The notes: a model not told the origin generated them from the sequence alone. A DNA stretch of 64,000 nucleotides from Oscillospiraceae bacterium (GCA_024404915.1 JAKSPJ010000001.1:124001-188000); one strand, 5' to 3'; positions 26,074 through 35,432 are shown, counted from the first letter of the stretch. Translations and numbers: made by a program.

Positions 26074-26216
26074 TATGCCGCCACTGTTTTCCCCTTTTAA
26101 TACAAATCAAACACAGATTCCACAATACATCCTGTCGAATTGTATATTCCTGATTTCAATTCATTCTTTTCACAATGAAACAACGCCCAACAATCTGGAA
26201 AATTCTGCGGAAAAGA

Positions 26217-26246
26217 TTGATTTTCTTATCGGTTTTGTGATATAAT
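26217..26246 (+). promoter_or_regulatory. Promoter of the PrsW-family gene
   Basis: TTGATT (26217-26222), 18-nt spacer, TATAAT (26241-26246) with TG extension. The 140 nt between this and the divergent M42 promoter hold nothing else I can identify. Confidence 0.7.
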
Positions 26247-26321
26247 AATACCATAAAACGGCACTGTACAGCAACGCTTTACAGTCCGGTTTACAGTATT
26301 TTTTCTGCCAAGGAGTATCCT

Positions 26322-27116
26322 ATGAACTACCTGATGACACTTGCATTGCTTCCGGTTATTCTTCTGATTATCTTCGTACGGAAACTGGACCGCATAGAAC
26401 CAGAACCCAAACCGCTGCTCATCAAGCTGCTGGCATTCTCTGCCCTTTCCATCATTCCCGTTGCGGTGCTGGAAAATCTGGGGGACACATGGCTCACATA
26501 TCTGCAGGAAACCACAAATCTGCCGAAGATTGTGTTTTCCCTTCTTGAATACTTTGTCGTGGTTGCAGGCCTGGAAGAATTCGCCAAATGGTTCGTGATG
26601 AAGAAAGTAACCTGGAATCACCCTGCCTTTGATTATACTTTTGACGGCATTGTTTATGCCGTTACCGCATCCATGGGCTTTGCCGCCGTTGAAAATATCC
26701 TCTATGCGCTGGGCGGTGGTTTTTCCGTTGCGCTCATGCGTGCCGTTACCGCCATTCCGGGGCATGCCATTTTCGGCCTGTTCATGGGTATCAATTATGG
26801 CATTGCGAAAAAGCATCGGCAGCACATGGAGGACGGAAAGAAGAGGCTGTATCTGTTTCTTTCCCTTTTCTGCCCGATGCTGATTCACGGCTGTTATGAC
26901 TTTATACTCTCCCTGGATAAATGGTATTTCACCGCATTATTCATATTCGGCTTTATCCTGCTGACATTCTATTCCTATCGTCTGATCAATCGGAAATCCA
27001 TGGAAGATACACCCGTTTCGCCCCGGTTTTCCTCCTTCGAGCCGGATTTTGACAGTTTTCAGATGCAGGGTACTCCGCCAACATACACAGACCATGATAC
27101 CCACGGTTTTTTATGA
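26322..27116 (+). CDS. prsW: PrsW-family intramembrane protease
   Basis: 264 residues with about seven or eight membrane helices. The family's conserved residues are present: paired Glu in VAGLEEFAKWFVMKK, Asn/Glu in FAAVENILYALG, His in IPGHAIFGLFMG and His in LIHGCYDF. In B. subtilis PrsW starts cleavage of the anti-sigma factor RsiW. Here the ECF/anti-sigma pair at 6.6-8.5 kb could be a client, but nothing in the sequence proves it. Members of this superfamily also include non-proteolytic membrane proteins. The C-terminal tail (about 225-264) is polar and cytoplasmic. Confidence 0.88.
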   Translation: MNYLMTLALLPVILLIIFVRKLDRIEPEPKPLLIKLLAFSALSIIPVAVLENLGDTWLTYLQETTNLPKIVFSLLEYFVVVAGLEEFAKWFVMKKVTWNHPAFDYTFDGIVYAVTASMGFAAVENILYALGGGFSVALMRAVTAIPGHAIFGLFMGINYGIAKKHRQHMEDGKKRLYLFLSLFCPMLIHGCYDFILSLDKWYFTALFIFGFILLTFYSYRLINRKSMEDTPVSPRFSSFEPDFDSFQMQGTPPTYTDHDTHGFL

Positions 27117-27123
27117 GAATCAC

Positions 27124-27152
27124 TTGACAAATATATGGAAAACTGGTATAAT
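27124..27152 (+). promoter_or_regulatory. Promoter of tRNA-Leu
   Basis: TTGACA (27124-27129), 17-nt spacer, TATAAT (27147-27152) with TG extension. Confidence 0.85.
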
Positions 27153-27185
27153 AATAGTCGCTGTCACGATATACAGCACAGAAAT

Positions 27186-27267
27186 GCGAGTATGGCGGAA
27201 CTGGCAGACGCACCAGATTTAGGTTCTGGCGGAGAGATCCATGCAGGTTCGATTCCTGTTACTCGCA
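27186..27267 (+). tRNA. tRNA-Leu (UAG)
   Basis: 82 nt, class II. Acceptor GCGAGTA pairs with TACTCGC and the discriminator is A. Anticodon stem CCAGA/TCTGG holds TTTAGGT, giving anticodon TAG. There is a variable arm, and the T-arm is GGTTCGATTCC. CCA is not encoded. Confidence 0.96.
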
Positions 27268-27268
27268 T

Positions 27269-27303
27269 AAAAGCAGTCCTTCTTACAAAGGGCTGCTTTT
27301 TCT
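27269..27303 (+). terminator. Terminator of tRNA-Leu (UAG)
   Basis: AAAGCAG.CC pairs with GG.CTGCTTT across a 10-nt loop, followed by TTTTC. Confidence 0.85.
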
Positions 27304-27354
27304 TGTGTCATCTTCCGAAAAAGAATGACCAAGGACAACCGCCCGAAAAAAACA

Positions 27355-27390
27355 AAAAATCAGCAGTACGAATGTACCGCTGATTTTTCT
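27355..27390 (-). terminator. Terminator of the DUF805 gene
   Basis: Minus strand: AAATCAGC.GTAC pairs with GTAC.GCTGATTT around a 4-nt loop, followed by a U-run. An A-run precedes it, so it could work in both directions. Confidence 0.85.
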
Positions 27391-27404
27391 TTCATACATG
27401 CATC

Positions 27405-27788
27405 TTATACGCCCTGATCCAGCTTCGGATCAGAACCAAACTGGTTATCGCCGGAATCACCGGGCAGCAACAAGAAAATGATAATAACAATAGCACCGAT
27501 ACCTGTGATGCTCAGCAGAAGCCACCAGCCGCTCTTGCCGGTGTCATGCAGTCTGCGAACACACAGCGACAATGACGGAACAATCAATACCAATTCATAG
27601 AGGAACAGCAAGATTTTTCCAACAACGCCCAGGAGACCGAAGACAAAGCAGAAAACCATGCTTGCCAAAAAAACTGCCAGGTATGCCCACCAGTAATCTG
27701 AACGCGAAGCTCTTCCTTTGAAATCAGAAAAGTTTGCAATCATCTTCAGAGCTGCTTTCACAAATGGCAAATCCAAAAATCCTTCCAT
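27405..27788 (-). CDS. DUF805 membrane protein
   Basis: 127 residues. It has the DUF805 hallmarks: FKGRASRSDYWWAYL near the N-terminus, CVRRLHDTGKSGWWLLL in the middle, four membrane helices, and a Gly/Asn-rich C-terminal tail (GDSGDNQFGSDP). The family's role is unknown, though it is linked to envelope or stress functions. The longer frame begins with a TTG inside the Shine-Dalgarno; ATG 27788 has GGAGGG at 7 nt. Monocistronic. Confidence 0.9.
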   Translation of the reverse strand: MEGFLDLPFVKAALKMIANFSDFKGRASRSDYWWAYLAVFLASMVFCFVFGLLGVVGKILLFLYELVLIVPSLSLCVRRLHDTGKSGWWLLLSITGIGAIVIIIFLLLPGDSGDNQFGSDPKLDQGV

Positions 27789-27832
27789 ATCATTACCCTC
27801 CAAAAATCATTCAGGAATCATCCTGTAAGCAT

Positions 27833-27861
27833 ATTATATACGAAAATATTATAATTGTCAA
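27833..27861 (-). promoter_or_regulatory. Promoter of the DUF805 gene
   Basis: Minus strand: TTGACA (27856-27861), 17-nt spacer, TATAAT (27833-27838). Confidence 0.8.
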
Positions 27862-27886
27862 TAGTTAACGCAAATTTTTTTCAGAA

Positions 27887-30244
27887 TCAGCACTGGGAAA
27901 TATGCCAGCACTCCTCTGCATACTGACGAATGGTGCGGTCAGAACTGAATGGGCCTGCTGCGCATGCATTGCGCCACTGCTTCGCAGAGAATGCCTCTGT
28001 ATCACGATAATCTGCCAGGGCACGCAGCTTGGTCTCCACATAATCCGGCAAATCCAGAAGCAGGTAGTAATGGTCCGGCTGATGCCAGCTTGCGCCGTCC
28101 AGCAAAGCAAAATACAGTTCACGGAATTCCCCTGTGCCATCGTCGGATACAGTACCGTCAATCAGACTTCTCACCACACGGGCAATCTTCGGGTTCTTCG
28201 CCATAACAGAACGGCTGCAGTAATCCTTCAGATTTTCAATTTCTTCGACAGTTGCGCCAAAGATATAGTTGTTTTCTGTGCCGGCAGCCTCCACAATCTC
28301 AATGTTTGCGCCATCCAGTGTACCCAGTGTCACAGCACCATTCAGCATCATCTTCATGTTGCCGGTACCGGAAGCCTCTGTACCTGCAGTGGAAATCTGC
28401 TCGGAGATATCACAGGCAGCCACCAGTTTTTCCGCATAGGAAACATTGTAGTTGGTGACAAAATGCACCTTCAGCAAGCCCTTCATATCCGGGTCATTGT
28501 CTATCAGCTTCGCAATCTCATTGATATACTTGATAATAGCCTTTGCTCTGCGGTAGCCCGGTGCAGACTTTGCGCCAAACAGGAATGTAGTCGGCTGGAA
28601 GTTCTGAATGCTGCCGTCCTTGATGCCGTAATAAATCCACAGAATGGAGAAGGCATTCAGCAGCTGTCTCTTGTATTCATGCAGTCGCTTAATCTGAATA
28701 TCAAAGCAGGAATCCGGATCAATTTCCACGCCCTCGGTTTTTGCGATATAATCTGCAAGCTGCTGCTTTTTCTGCTGCTTCACCGCATGGAATTTTGCCA
28801 TAACGGCAGAATCATCAGCATAGGATGAAAGATTCTTCAGTGCATTCAGGTCTTTCAGGAATGCATCAGAGCCATTCAATTCTGTCAGCAAATCCGTAAG
28901 TTCCGGATTGCAGACACCCAGCCAGCGGCGCTGTGTAATACCATTGGTCTTGTTCTGGAATTTCTCAGGCCAGAGTGCATACCAGTCACTCAGAACAGTG
29001 GTTTTCAGCAATTCCGTATGAATTGCAGCCACGCCATTGACATATGTGCCGCAATACATTGCCATATTTGCCATGTGAACCTGGTTGTTCTTGATGATTC
29101 GCAGAGAAGCAATCTGCTTTTCACTGATATCCATTGCATAAAGCTCCTCCAGAAAACGCTCAGAAATCTGAAGCATGATGGAATAAATCTCCGGGAGAAT
29201 TTCCTCCACCAGATCACAGTCCCATTTTTCCAGAGCTTCCTGCATAATGGTGTGGTTGGTGTAAGAGAAAATCTTCTTTGCCATTTCCAGAGCTGCCTCA
29301 AAGGAATAGCCCTCCAGTTTCAGCAGACGAATCAGTTCCGGAATGGAAATAACCGGGTGGGTATCATTCAGCTGCACTGCCAGATGCTCCGGCAAAGAAT
29401 CCAGTGTGCCGAACTGTGCCTTATGCTTTTTCAGGCAGTCTGCCAGAGATGCAGCACAGAAGAAATACTGCTGCTTCAGGCGAAGCAGTTTTCCGGATCT
29501 GGTATCATCATTGGGATACAGACAGCGTGAAATATCCTCTGCGGCAATGATTGCCTGGGATGCATTCAGGTAATCCTGTGCATTGAAGGTGTGGAAGTCG
29601 AATGCCTGTACCGGCTCTGCCTGCCACAAGCGCAATGTGCCGATATGAGGTTGTTTGCCGTCGGTTTCGTAACCGATAACCGGCATATCATACGGCACTG
29701 CACGGACAGTCTGTCCCTGATACTGAATCAGGACTGCTTCACTTTCATTGCGAATGCTCCAGGGATCGCCGAAGGTCTGCCAGTCGTCACCTGTTTCTGT
29801 CTGACGACCGTTTTCAAAGCCCTGCTTGAACAAGCCATAGCGATAACGCACGCCATAGCCGTCCACCGGCAGAGAGCATGCTGCCGCACTGTCCAGAAAA
29901 CAGGCAGCCAGTCTGCCGAGACCGCCGTTGCCCAGTGCAGCATCTTCAATATCCTCAAATACAGAAAGGGAGGTGCCTGCCTTCTCAAAGGCCTGCTCCA
30001 TGTCCTTCAGCAGTCCCAGGCAGTACAGGTTATTGTATACTGCACGGCCCACCAGAAATTCCATGGAAAAATAGCATACTCTCCGTGATGCCAGATGTGA
30101 TGCCCTGCACTGATTCCAATGGGGCAGAATCTGCTCCATTACCGCCTGGCTGACAGCATTGTGAAGCTGATGCGCATCCGCAGAGGATGCAGATGTCTGA
30201 AGTAATTCTTCCGCACGATGAAAAATTGTATCTGCTTGACTCAT
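27887..30244 (-). CDS. glgP: Glycogen/maltodextrin phosphorylase
   Basis: 785 residues, within the 750-850 range of GT35 phosphorylases, which release glucose 1-phosphate from alpha-1,4-glucans. Landmarks: CYFSMEFLVGRA, LGNGGLGRLAACFLDS, LNDTHPVISIPELIRLL, TNGITQRRWLG, FDIQIKRLHEYKRQLLN, and the PLP-lysine region EASGTGNMKMMLNGAVTLGT followed by DGANIEI. AGGAGG lies 6 nt before the ATG. It has its own promoter and is separate from the dtd operon upstream. No other glycogen gene lies in the window. Confidence 0.97.
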   Translation of the reverse strand: MSQADTIFHRAEELLQTSASSADAHQLHNAVSQAVMEQILPHWNQCRASHLASRRVCYFSMEFLVGRAVYNNLYCLGLLKDMEQAFEKAGTSLSVFEDIEDAALGNGGLGRLAACFLDSAAACSLPVDGYGVRYRYGLFKQGFENGRQTETGDDWQTFGDPWSIRNESEAVLIQYQGQTVRAVPYDMPVIGYETDGKQPHIGTLRLWQAEPVQAFDFHTFNAQDYLNASQAIIAAEDISRCLYPNDDTRSGKLLRLKQQYFFCAASLADCLKKHKAQFGTLDSLPEHLAVQLNDTHPVISIPELIRLLKLEGYSFEAALEMAKKIFSYTNHTIMQEALEKWDCDLVEEILPEIYSIMLQISERFLEELYAMDISEKQIASLRIIKNNQVHMANMAMYCGTYVNGVAAIHTELLKTTVLSDWYALWPEKFQNKTNGITQRRWLGVCNPELTDLLTELNGSDAFLKDLNALKNLSSYADDSAVMAKFHAVKQQKKQQLADYIAKTEGVEIDPDSCFDIQIKRLHEYKRQLLNAFSILWIYYGIKDGSIQNFQPTTFLFGAKSAPGYRRAKAIIKYINEIAKLIDNDPDMKGLLKVHFVTNYNVSYAEKLVAACDISEQISTAGTEASGTGNMKMMLNGAVTLGTLDGANIEIVEAAGTENNYIFGATVEEIENLKDYCSRSVMAKNPKIARVVRSLIDGTVSDDGTGEFRELYFALLDGASWHQPDHYYLLLDLPDYVETKLRALADYRDTEAFSAKQWRNACAAGPFSSDRTIRQYAEECWHISQC

Positions 30245-30308
30245 TTGGTTCCTCCTAAAATGAAAACTGAATAGTTGTGGTTGTCTGTTTCTATCTCCCG
30301 TCCCATAT

Positions 30309-30337
30309 ATTATAACACATTTTACGAATCATTGCAA
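30309..30337 (-). promoter_or_regulatory. Promoter of glgP
   Basis: Minus strand: TTGCAA (30332-30337), 17-nt spacer, TATAAT (30309-30314) with TG extension. It lies in the 97-nt gap after dtd, in which I see no clear terminator. Confidence 0.75.
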
Positions 30338-30341
30338 TGCC

Positions 30342-30806
30342 TTAGTGATTACGGGGTTTCTTGAAATCATCCGTATCCAGCCAGATGGTAAAGGGACCAT
30401 CATTCAGCAATGACACATCCATATGTGCGCCAAAAACGCCGCAGTCCGTATGGGGAATGACCGCACGGCATTTTTCAATAAACATTTCATAAAGCCGCTT
30501 TGCTTCATCCGGCTTTGCGGCATGGGAAAAGCTGGGCCTTGTACCCTTGCGGCAGTCTGCACAAAGCGTAAACTGCGAAATAATCAGCAATGCGCCGCCC
30601 ACATCCTGAATGCTGCAGTTGGTCTTGCCTTCTGCATCCGGAAAAATGCGCAGCTTCAGCAGTTTTTCTGTCAGCACACGGACTTCCTCTTCTGTATCCT
30701 CCTCTGTTACTCCCAGCAGTACCAGAAAGCCCTTTTCTATGGCGCCCGTGACGGTTCCCTCCACTGTCACGGATGCCTGTGTCACACGTTGAATCAATGC
30801 CCGCAT
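30342..30806 (-). CDS. dtd: D-aminoacyl-tRNA deacylase
   Basis: 154 residues, typical of DTD, which hydrolyses D-amino acids from tRNA and recycles mischarged tRNAs. Motifs: MRALIQRVTQASVTV at the start, the SQFTL motif (LLIISQFTLCADCRKGTRPSF) and the cross-subunit GPFTI variant motif NDGPFTIWLDT. The ATG has GGGGG at about 5 nt and lies 15 nt downstream of metH. Last gene of the alr-metH operon. Its presence downstream of alanine racemase, which makes D-alanine, is functionally sensible. Confidence 0.96.
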   Translation of the reverse strand: MRALIQRVTQASVTVEGTVTGAIEKGFLVLLGVTEEDTEEEVRVLTEKLLKLRIFPDAEGKTNCSIQDVGGALLIISQFTLCADCRKGTRPSFSHAAKPDEAKRLYEMFIEKCRAVIPHTDCGVFGAHMDVSLLNDGPFTIWLDTDDFKKPRNH

Positions 30807-30821
30807 ATGAACCCCCTGTTA

Positions 30822-33185
30822 TCAGTCATAGACCTGTTTTGCAAAATCCACAGTTGCTTTTGCATCCTTGGCATAGCAGTCAGCGCCGATGGATTCCGCA
30901 TAGTCAGCTGTCAGCACAGCACCGCCCACCACCGTTTTACAGGATGGGTATTGTTCATGCAGCAGCCTGATGGTTTCCTCCATCGCTCCCACCGTGGTTG
31001 TCATCAGAGCCGACAAGCCCACCAGCCGCACCTGATGTTCGATTGCCGCATCCACGATGGTCTGGGGAGCAACATCCTTGCCCAGATCCAGCACCTGATA
31101 GCCATAATTATCCAGCAGCAGGCGCACAATATTCTTTCCGATATCATGGACATCGCCCTTGACAGTTGCCAGTACGATTCCGCCCTTTTTTCCGGATCCG
31201 CCATTTTCCTGCGCCGTGATATGCTGTTTAATCACGCCAAAGGCACTCTGGGCTGCGGTGGCCGCCTGAATCAGCTGCGGCAGGAACACCTTGCCCTTTT
31301 CGTAATCCTCACCCACTGCATCCAATGCGGGAATCAGCATATTGTTCACCACATCCAGCGCATCCTGGGTGGTCAGCGCCTCCTCTGTCAGCCGTGCCGC
31401 ATCCTGCCGCAGTCCATGCATTACTGCACCCTGCAGCGTCAGCTTTTCATTTGCAGGGGCAGGTGCCGCATTGGCCGCAGGCTGTCCGTCGCCCTGATAT
31501 GCCGCAATAAAATCAGCACAGTTTTCGTCGAATCCTGCCAGCATGCGATAGGCACGAACCGCATCCATCATGCCCTCTGCCATGGGGTTCATAATCGGCA
31601 GTGTCAAACCCTTTGTCAACGCCATGCAAAGAAAATTGCGGTTAATCATAGGACGATTCGGCAAACCAAAACTGATATTGGAAACGCCAAGCACCGTCTG
31701 CAAGCCCAGTTCCTCATGCACACGCTGTACTGCTGTCAGCGTTTCCACAGGGCCGTTTGAACCTGTGGAGGCAGTCAGTGTCAGGCAGTCCAGAAAAACA
31801 TCTTCCTTTGGAATACCCAGCGCCACTGCACGTTCCAGTATTTTTTTGCCAATCTGAAAACGTTCCTCCGATGAAGTGGGAATACCGTTTTCATCCAGCG
31901 TCAGGCCCACAATTGCAGCACCGTAGTGCTTCACCAGGGGCAAAACCGCCTGCAAAGACTCCTCTTTGCCGTTCACAGAATTCACAATCGGCTTTCCGGG
32001 ATAAATACGCAGTGCCGCTTCCAGTGCAGCCGGAGAAGAAGAATCCAGCTGCAGAGGCAAATCCGTAACTTCCAGAATCGCTTCCACTGCCTTTGGCAAT
32101 ACCGCTGTCTCATCAATGCCGGGCGTTCCCACATTTACATCCAGAATATCAGCACCTGCTTCTGTCTGGGAGATGGCTTCATTTCGCAGATAATCAAAGT
32201 CTCTCTCCAGCAGTGCCTGTTTCATGCGCTTTTTGCCTGTGGGATTAATTCGTTCACCAATAACACGCGGCATATCCAGCATCACCGTTCTTGTGCCGGA
32301 ACAAATCGCATGTATCTTTTTCGGCAAGTCCCTGCCCCGCTTCTGATTCTTCAAATGGCTGCACACACTGCGGATAAACTCCGGTGTTGTGCCGCAGCAT
32401 CCGCCGAAAATCTGCACGCCGCTTTCCGCAAAGGGCAGCATATATTCGCCAAAGGCCTCCGGTGTCATATCATAAGCACCTGTCACCGGATCTGGCAAAC
32501 CTGCATTTGGCTTTGCAATCAGCGGCAGGCTGGTCCATTTGGCCATTTCACGAATCATAGGCAGAATTTCGTTTGGTCCCAGAGAACAGTTAATGCCGAT
32601 GGCAGATGCACCCAAGCCCTCCAGGGTCATTGCCGCCGCAGAAACGGGACAGCCTGTAAAGGTTCTGCCGTTTTCCATAAAGGACATGGTCACCATCACA
32701 GGCAGACTGGTGTTTTCCTTTGCTGCCAGCAATGCCGCCTTTGTTTCCAGCAGGTCACTCATGGTCTCAATCACAATGAGATCTGCGCCCGCAGCTGCGC
32801 CTGCAAGACATACTGTCCTGAAAGCATCATATGCCGCATCAAAGGTCATAGAACCGGCCGGCGGCAAAAGCTGTCCTGTGGGGCCGATATCCAGTGCCAC
32901 ACAGACATGTTCTCCCACAGCTTCCCTTGCAAGACGAATTGCCGCAGCAATACTTTCTGCTGCATCAACGCCTGTATTCGCAAGTTTCAAGGGGTTTGCG
33001 CCAAAGGTATTGGCATATACAATCTGGGAACCTGCCTCTGCATAGGCACGATGCACCGCCGCCACCCGTTCCGGTTCTGTCAGGTTCAGACGTTCCGGCA
33101 GTTCGCCGGGGGCAAGGCGCAGCATGGTACCCATACCGCCATCCAGAAATACAAATTCCTGTTTCAGTAAAGCGTTAAAATCCAT
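30822..33185 (-). CDS. metH: Cobalamin-dependent methionine synthase, without activation domain
   Basis: 787 residues with three MetH modules: homocysteine-binding barrel (about 1-290; zinc ligands in GINCSLG and GGCCGTTPE), pterin/methyltetrahydrofolate-binding barrel (about 305-560; IGERINPTGKKRM, GADILDVNVGTPG) and cobalamin cap plus B12-binding domain (about 585-787; DVHDIGKNIV with the lower-ligand His). The C-terminal SAM-binding reactivation domain of E. coli MetH is absent; a separate gene at 33223-33876 encodes it. ATG 33185 has GGAGG at 5 nt; the longer frame is rejected. It makes methionine from homocysteine using methyl groups produced by MetF, encoded in the same operon. Confidence 0.96.
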   Translation of the reverse strand: MDFNALLKQEFVFLDGGMGTMLRLAPGELPERLNLTEPERVAAVHRAYAEAGSQIVYANTFGANPLKLANTGVDAAESIAAAIRLAREAVGEHVCVALDIGPTGQLLPPAGSMTFDAAYDAFRTVCLAGAAAGADLIVIETMSDLLETKAALLAAKENTSLPVMVTMSFMENGRTFTGCPVSAAAMTLEGLGASAIGINCSLGPNEILPMIREMAKWTSLPLIAKPNAGLPDPVTGAYDMTPEAFGEYMLPFAESGVQIFGGCCGTTPEFIRSVCSHLKNQKRGRDLPKKIHAICSGTRTVMLDMPRVIGERINPTGKKRMKQALLERDFDYLRNEAISQTEAGADILDVNVGTPGIDETAVLPKAVEAILEVTDLPLQLDSSSPAALEAALRIYPGKPIVNSVNGKEESLQAVLPLVKHYGAAIVGLTLDENGIPTSSEERFQIGKKILERAVALGIPKEDVFLDCLTLTASTGSNGPVETLTAVQRVHEELGLQTVLGVSNISFGLPNRPMINRNFLCMALTKGLTLPIMNPMAEGMMDAVRAYRMLAGFDENCADFIAAYQGDGQPAANAAPAPANEKLTLQGAVMHGLRQDAARLTEEALTTQDALDVVNNMLIPALDAVGEDYEKGKVFLPQLIQAATAAQSAFGVIKQHITAQENGGSGKKGGIVLATVKGDVHDIGKNIVRLLLDNYGYQVLDLGKDVAPQTIVDAAIEHQVRLVGLSALMTTTVGAMEETIRLLHEQYPSCKTVVGGAVLTADYAESIGADCYAKDAKATVDFAKQVYD

Positions 33186-33222
33186 AGTTTCCTCCAACAT
33201 CCCGCCAATGCGATTCGTGTAT

Positions 33223-33876
33223 TCAGGAACGCATGCTGCAATCATCGTGATAGGGGCATTCCCCGCAGGAATTGCCGCAGCAGAATCTTCTTGCATCCTT
33301 CACCGGCTGATGGGAAAGCCCCATCACAGCGGTCACTGACTTCATCGGCAGAAGCATCTGATTCGGTGTCACCGTCAGCCCGATTTTTCGGGTGGCATCT
33401 GCCAGCTGCAGCAGGCTTTGCTGCTGTGCAATAGGGAAATCGCCGTATCCTGCACTGAATCGTGCCGTATAATAGGGATAGGGATATTTTTGTTTAATTT
33501 CTTCTTCCAGGTCATTGCAGACCTTCTCCACAGCGGCACCAGCAACAGCATCCAGCATAACTGCCTTCGTCATATCGCTAACCTCTGCACGGCGAATCAG
33601 CGCATCCACCGGGGCAGAAAGTGTCACCGCCATCAATACAGCCTCTGTACAGCCTGTGAGATGTGCGGCGATGTCCTTTCCCTGCAGCAGCAATCCACCC
33701 AGGTACACCCCTTCCGCTTTGTGCTCCACCGGCAGCAATCTGTAGATGGTTCGGGGATTCGCCGCACGGCACAGCTCTTCCATGCACTGCTCCAGGGTTT
33801 CCGAAAGCTGTGCATCCAGCTCCGGTGTGCGCAGATACATCAGGATCTCTTGTCTGTCCAGTTCCGAGGGCTGCAT
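33223..33876 (-). CDS. Stand-alone methionine synthase reactivation-domain protein
   Basis: 217 residues resembling the vitamin-B12-dependent methionine synthase activation domain (ARFSAGYGDFPIAQQ and MLLPMKSVTAVMGLS, the SAM-binding region). It ends in a cysteine cluster CCGNSCGECPYHDDC that could bind an iron-sulphur cluster or zinc and is not part of the E. coli MetH domain. It lies directly between metF (adjacent: stop and start abut) and metH. Together they support a split-reactivation MetH. GGAGG lies 6-8 nt before the ATG. Redox partner unknown. Confidence 0.88.
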   Translation of the reverse strand: MQPSELDRQEILMYLRTPELDAQLSETLEQCMEELCRAANPRTIYRLLPVEHKAEGVYLGGLLLQGKDIAAHLTGCTEAVLMAVTLSAPVDALIRRAEVSDMTKAVMLDAVAGAAVEKVCNDLEEEIKQKYPYPYYTARFSAGYGDFPIAQQQSLLQLADATRKIGLTVTPNQMLLPMKSVTAVMGLSHQPVKDARRFCCGNSCGECPYHDDCSMRS

Positions 33877-34734
33877 TCAGCACTCCTCCCCGATCTGTTC
33901 CATAATATAACGTGCCACATCGGGATTATTCATTGTGTAGATGTGAATGCCGTCCACGCCCTGACTCTGCAAATCCAGAATCTGAACAATCGCATATTCC
34001 AGTCCTGCCGCTTTCAGCGATACCGGATCGTCTGCATAGCGTGCCATCAGCTTGGAGAGTCTGGAAGGAATGCTTGCGCCGCAGAGTGATACCATTCGTT
34101 CAATGGATTTCTTAGAGGTCACAGGCATAATGCCGGCCTCCATAGGGACGGTAATTCCCTTCCGGGCCAGTTTCTCTCTGAACGCATAGAAATCCGGGTT
34201 GTGGAAAAACAGCTGTGAAATCAGATGCATTGCACCTGCATCCACCTTCTCTTTCAGGTGCTGAATATCCGTTTCCAGATCCGGTGCCTCCGGATGTCCT
34301 TCCGGATAACAGGCCGCCGCAATATCAAAATCGCCCTGTTCACGGATAAAAGCAATCAGGTCAGCTGCATAGTGAAAATCTGTTTTCGGCGGCAGATTGG
34401 GATTACGGTCACCACGAAGTGCAAGAATATTCTCAATCCCCTTCTGACGAAAAATCTGCAGCTTTTCCAGAACAGACTCCCTGGTTTCATTGATACAGGG
34501 AAGATGTGCCACAGATGCAATCTGATGCTGTTCCTGAATGGCCTCACAGATGTCTGCTGTGGAGGCTCCGGGGGCAGAACCGCCTGCGCCATAGGTCACA
34601 CTGATGAAGTCCGGTTTCAAATCCTTCAACGTCCCCAGTGTACGATAGATATTCTCAATGGGAACGTCCGGCTTCGGCGGAAACACCTCAAAGGACACCA
34701 CTTTTTTCTTTGCAAACAATGAACCAACTTTCAT
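33877..34734 (-). CDS. metF: Methylenetetrahydrofolate reductase
   Basis: 285 residues, single-domain bacterial MetF that reduces 5,10-methylene-THF to 5-methyl-THF. Motifs: VVSFEVFPPKP at the N-terminus, DFISVTYGAGGS, ILALRGDRNP (FAD region) and LISQLFFHNPDFYAF. ATG 34734 has GAGGA at about 5 nt and follows ung by 7 nt. Its product is the methyl donor for MetH in the same operon, and glyA (51-52 kb) supplies methylene-THF. In acetogenic and related Firmicutes MetF may pair with other electron-transfer subunits; none is seen here. Confidence 0.95.
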   Translation of the reverse strand: MKVGSLFAKKKVVSFEVFPPKPDVPIENIYRTLGTLKDLKPDFISVTYGAGGSAPGASTADICEAIQEQHQIASVAHLPCINETRESVLEKLQIFRQKGIENILALRGDRNPNLPPKTDFHYAADLIAFIREQGDFDIAAACYPEGHPEAPDLETDIQHLKEKVDAGAMHLISQLFFHNPDFYAFREKLARKGITVPMEAGIMPVTSKKSIERMVSLCGASIPSRLSKLMARYADDPVSLKAAGLEYAIVQILDLQSQGVDGIHIYTMNNPDVARYIMEQIGEEC

Positions 34735-34741
34735 ATTATCC

Positions 34742-35431
34742 TCATTTCCTGTCTGATTCCGCTTGCACATGCCAGTCAATGGGCTGCATGCCATGCTGCA
34801 TCAGGAATGTATTTGTTTTTGAAAAATGTCTGCATCCGAAAAATCCATGATATGCAGATAAGGGACTCGGATGAGGACACTGCAGCACCAGATGCTGCGG
34901 ATTGGTAATGAATTTTGCCTTTTCACGGGCATTGCGGCCCCACAGCAGAAAAACCATCGGCTTTTCCCGCTGATTCAGCTTCTGGATAATGGCATCTGTC
35001 AGCTGCTCCCATCCCACGCCATGATGGGAATTCGCCTGCCCTGCACGGACAGTCAAGGCCGCATTCAGAAGCAGCACGCCCTGTTTCGCCCAGGCAGTCA
35101 GGTCTCCGCCGCTGCTGCGGTTGTCAATCCCCACATCATCCAGTATTTCCTTGTAGATGTTCACCAGAGAAGGAGGCGGCTGCACTCCCTCCTGCACCGA
35201 AAAACTTAGACCATGTGCCTGTCCTTCCCCGTGATAGGGATCCTGTCCCAGAATCACGCATCGCACATCGGCGTAGGGGGTATACTTCAATGCATTAAAA
35301 ATATGATGCATATTCGGATATATCACTTTTGTCTGATATTCCACAATCAGGAATTTCCGTAATTGCTGATAGCTTTCACTTTCAAAATCTTCCTTCAGCA
35401 AAAGATCCCAGTCATTTCCAATATGTACCAT
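34742..35431 (-). CDS. ung: Uracil-DNA glycosylase
   Basis: 229 residues, family 1. It has the catalytic water-activating motif VILGQDPYHGEGQAHG (Asp), the LLLNAALTVRAG loop, and the DNA-intercalating HPSPLSAYHGF motif (catalytic His). It removes uracil from DNA as the first step of base-excision repair. It begins one base after the stop of the preceding small membrane-protein gene, so translation is coupled. There is no biochemical link to metF; operon membership seems to be housekeeping. Confidence 0.97.
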   Translation of the reverse strand: MVHIGNDWDLLLKEDFESESYQQLRKFLIVEYQTKVIYPNMHHIFNALKYTPYADVRCVILGQDPYHGEGQAHGLSFSVQEGVQPPPSLVNIYKEILDDVGIDNRSSGGDLTAWAKQGVLLLNAALTVRAGQANSHHGVGWEQLTDAIIQKLNQREKPMVFLLWGRNAREKAKFITNPQHLVLQCPHPSPLSAYHGFFGCRHFSKTNTFLMQHGMQPIDWHVQAESDRK

Positions 35432-35432
35432 G

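Noticed and set aside
30423-31760. Open frame of 445 codons opposite dtd and metH
   Set aside because: Shadow of two convincing genes; high Cys/His content and no start signal.
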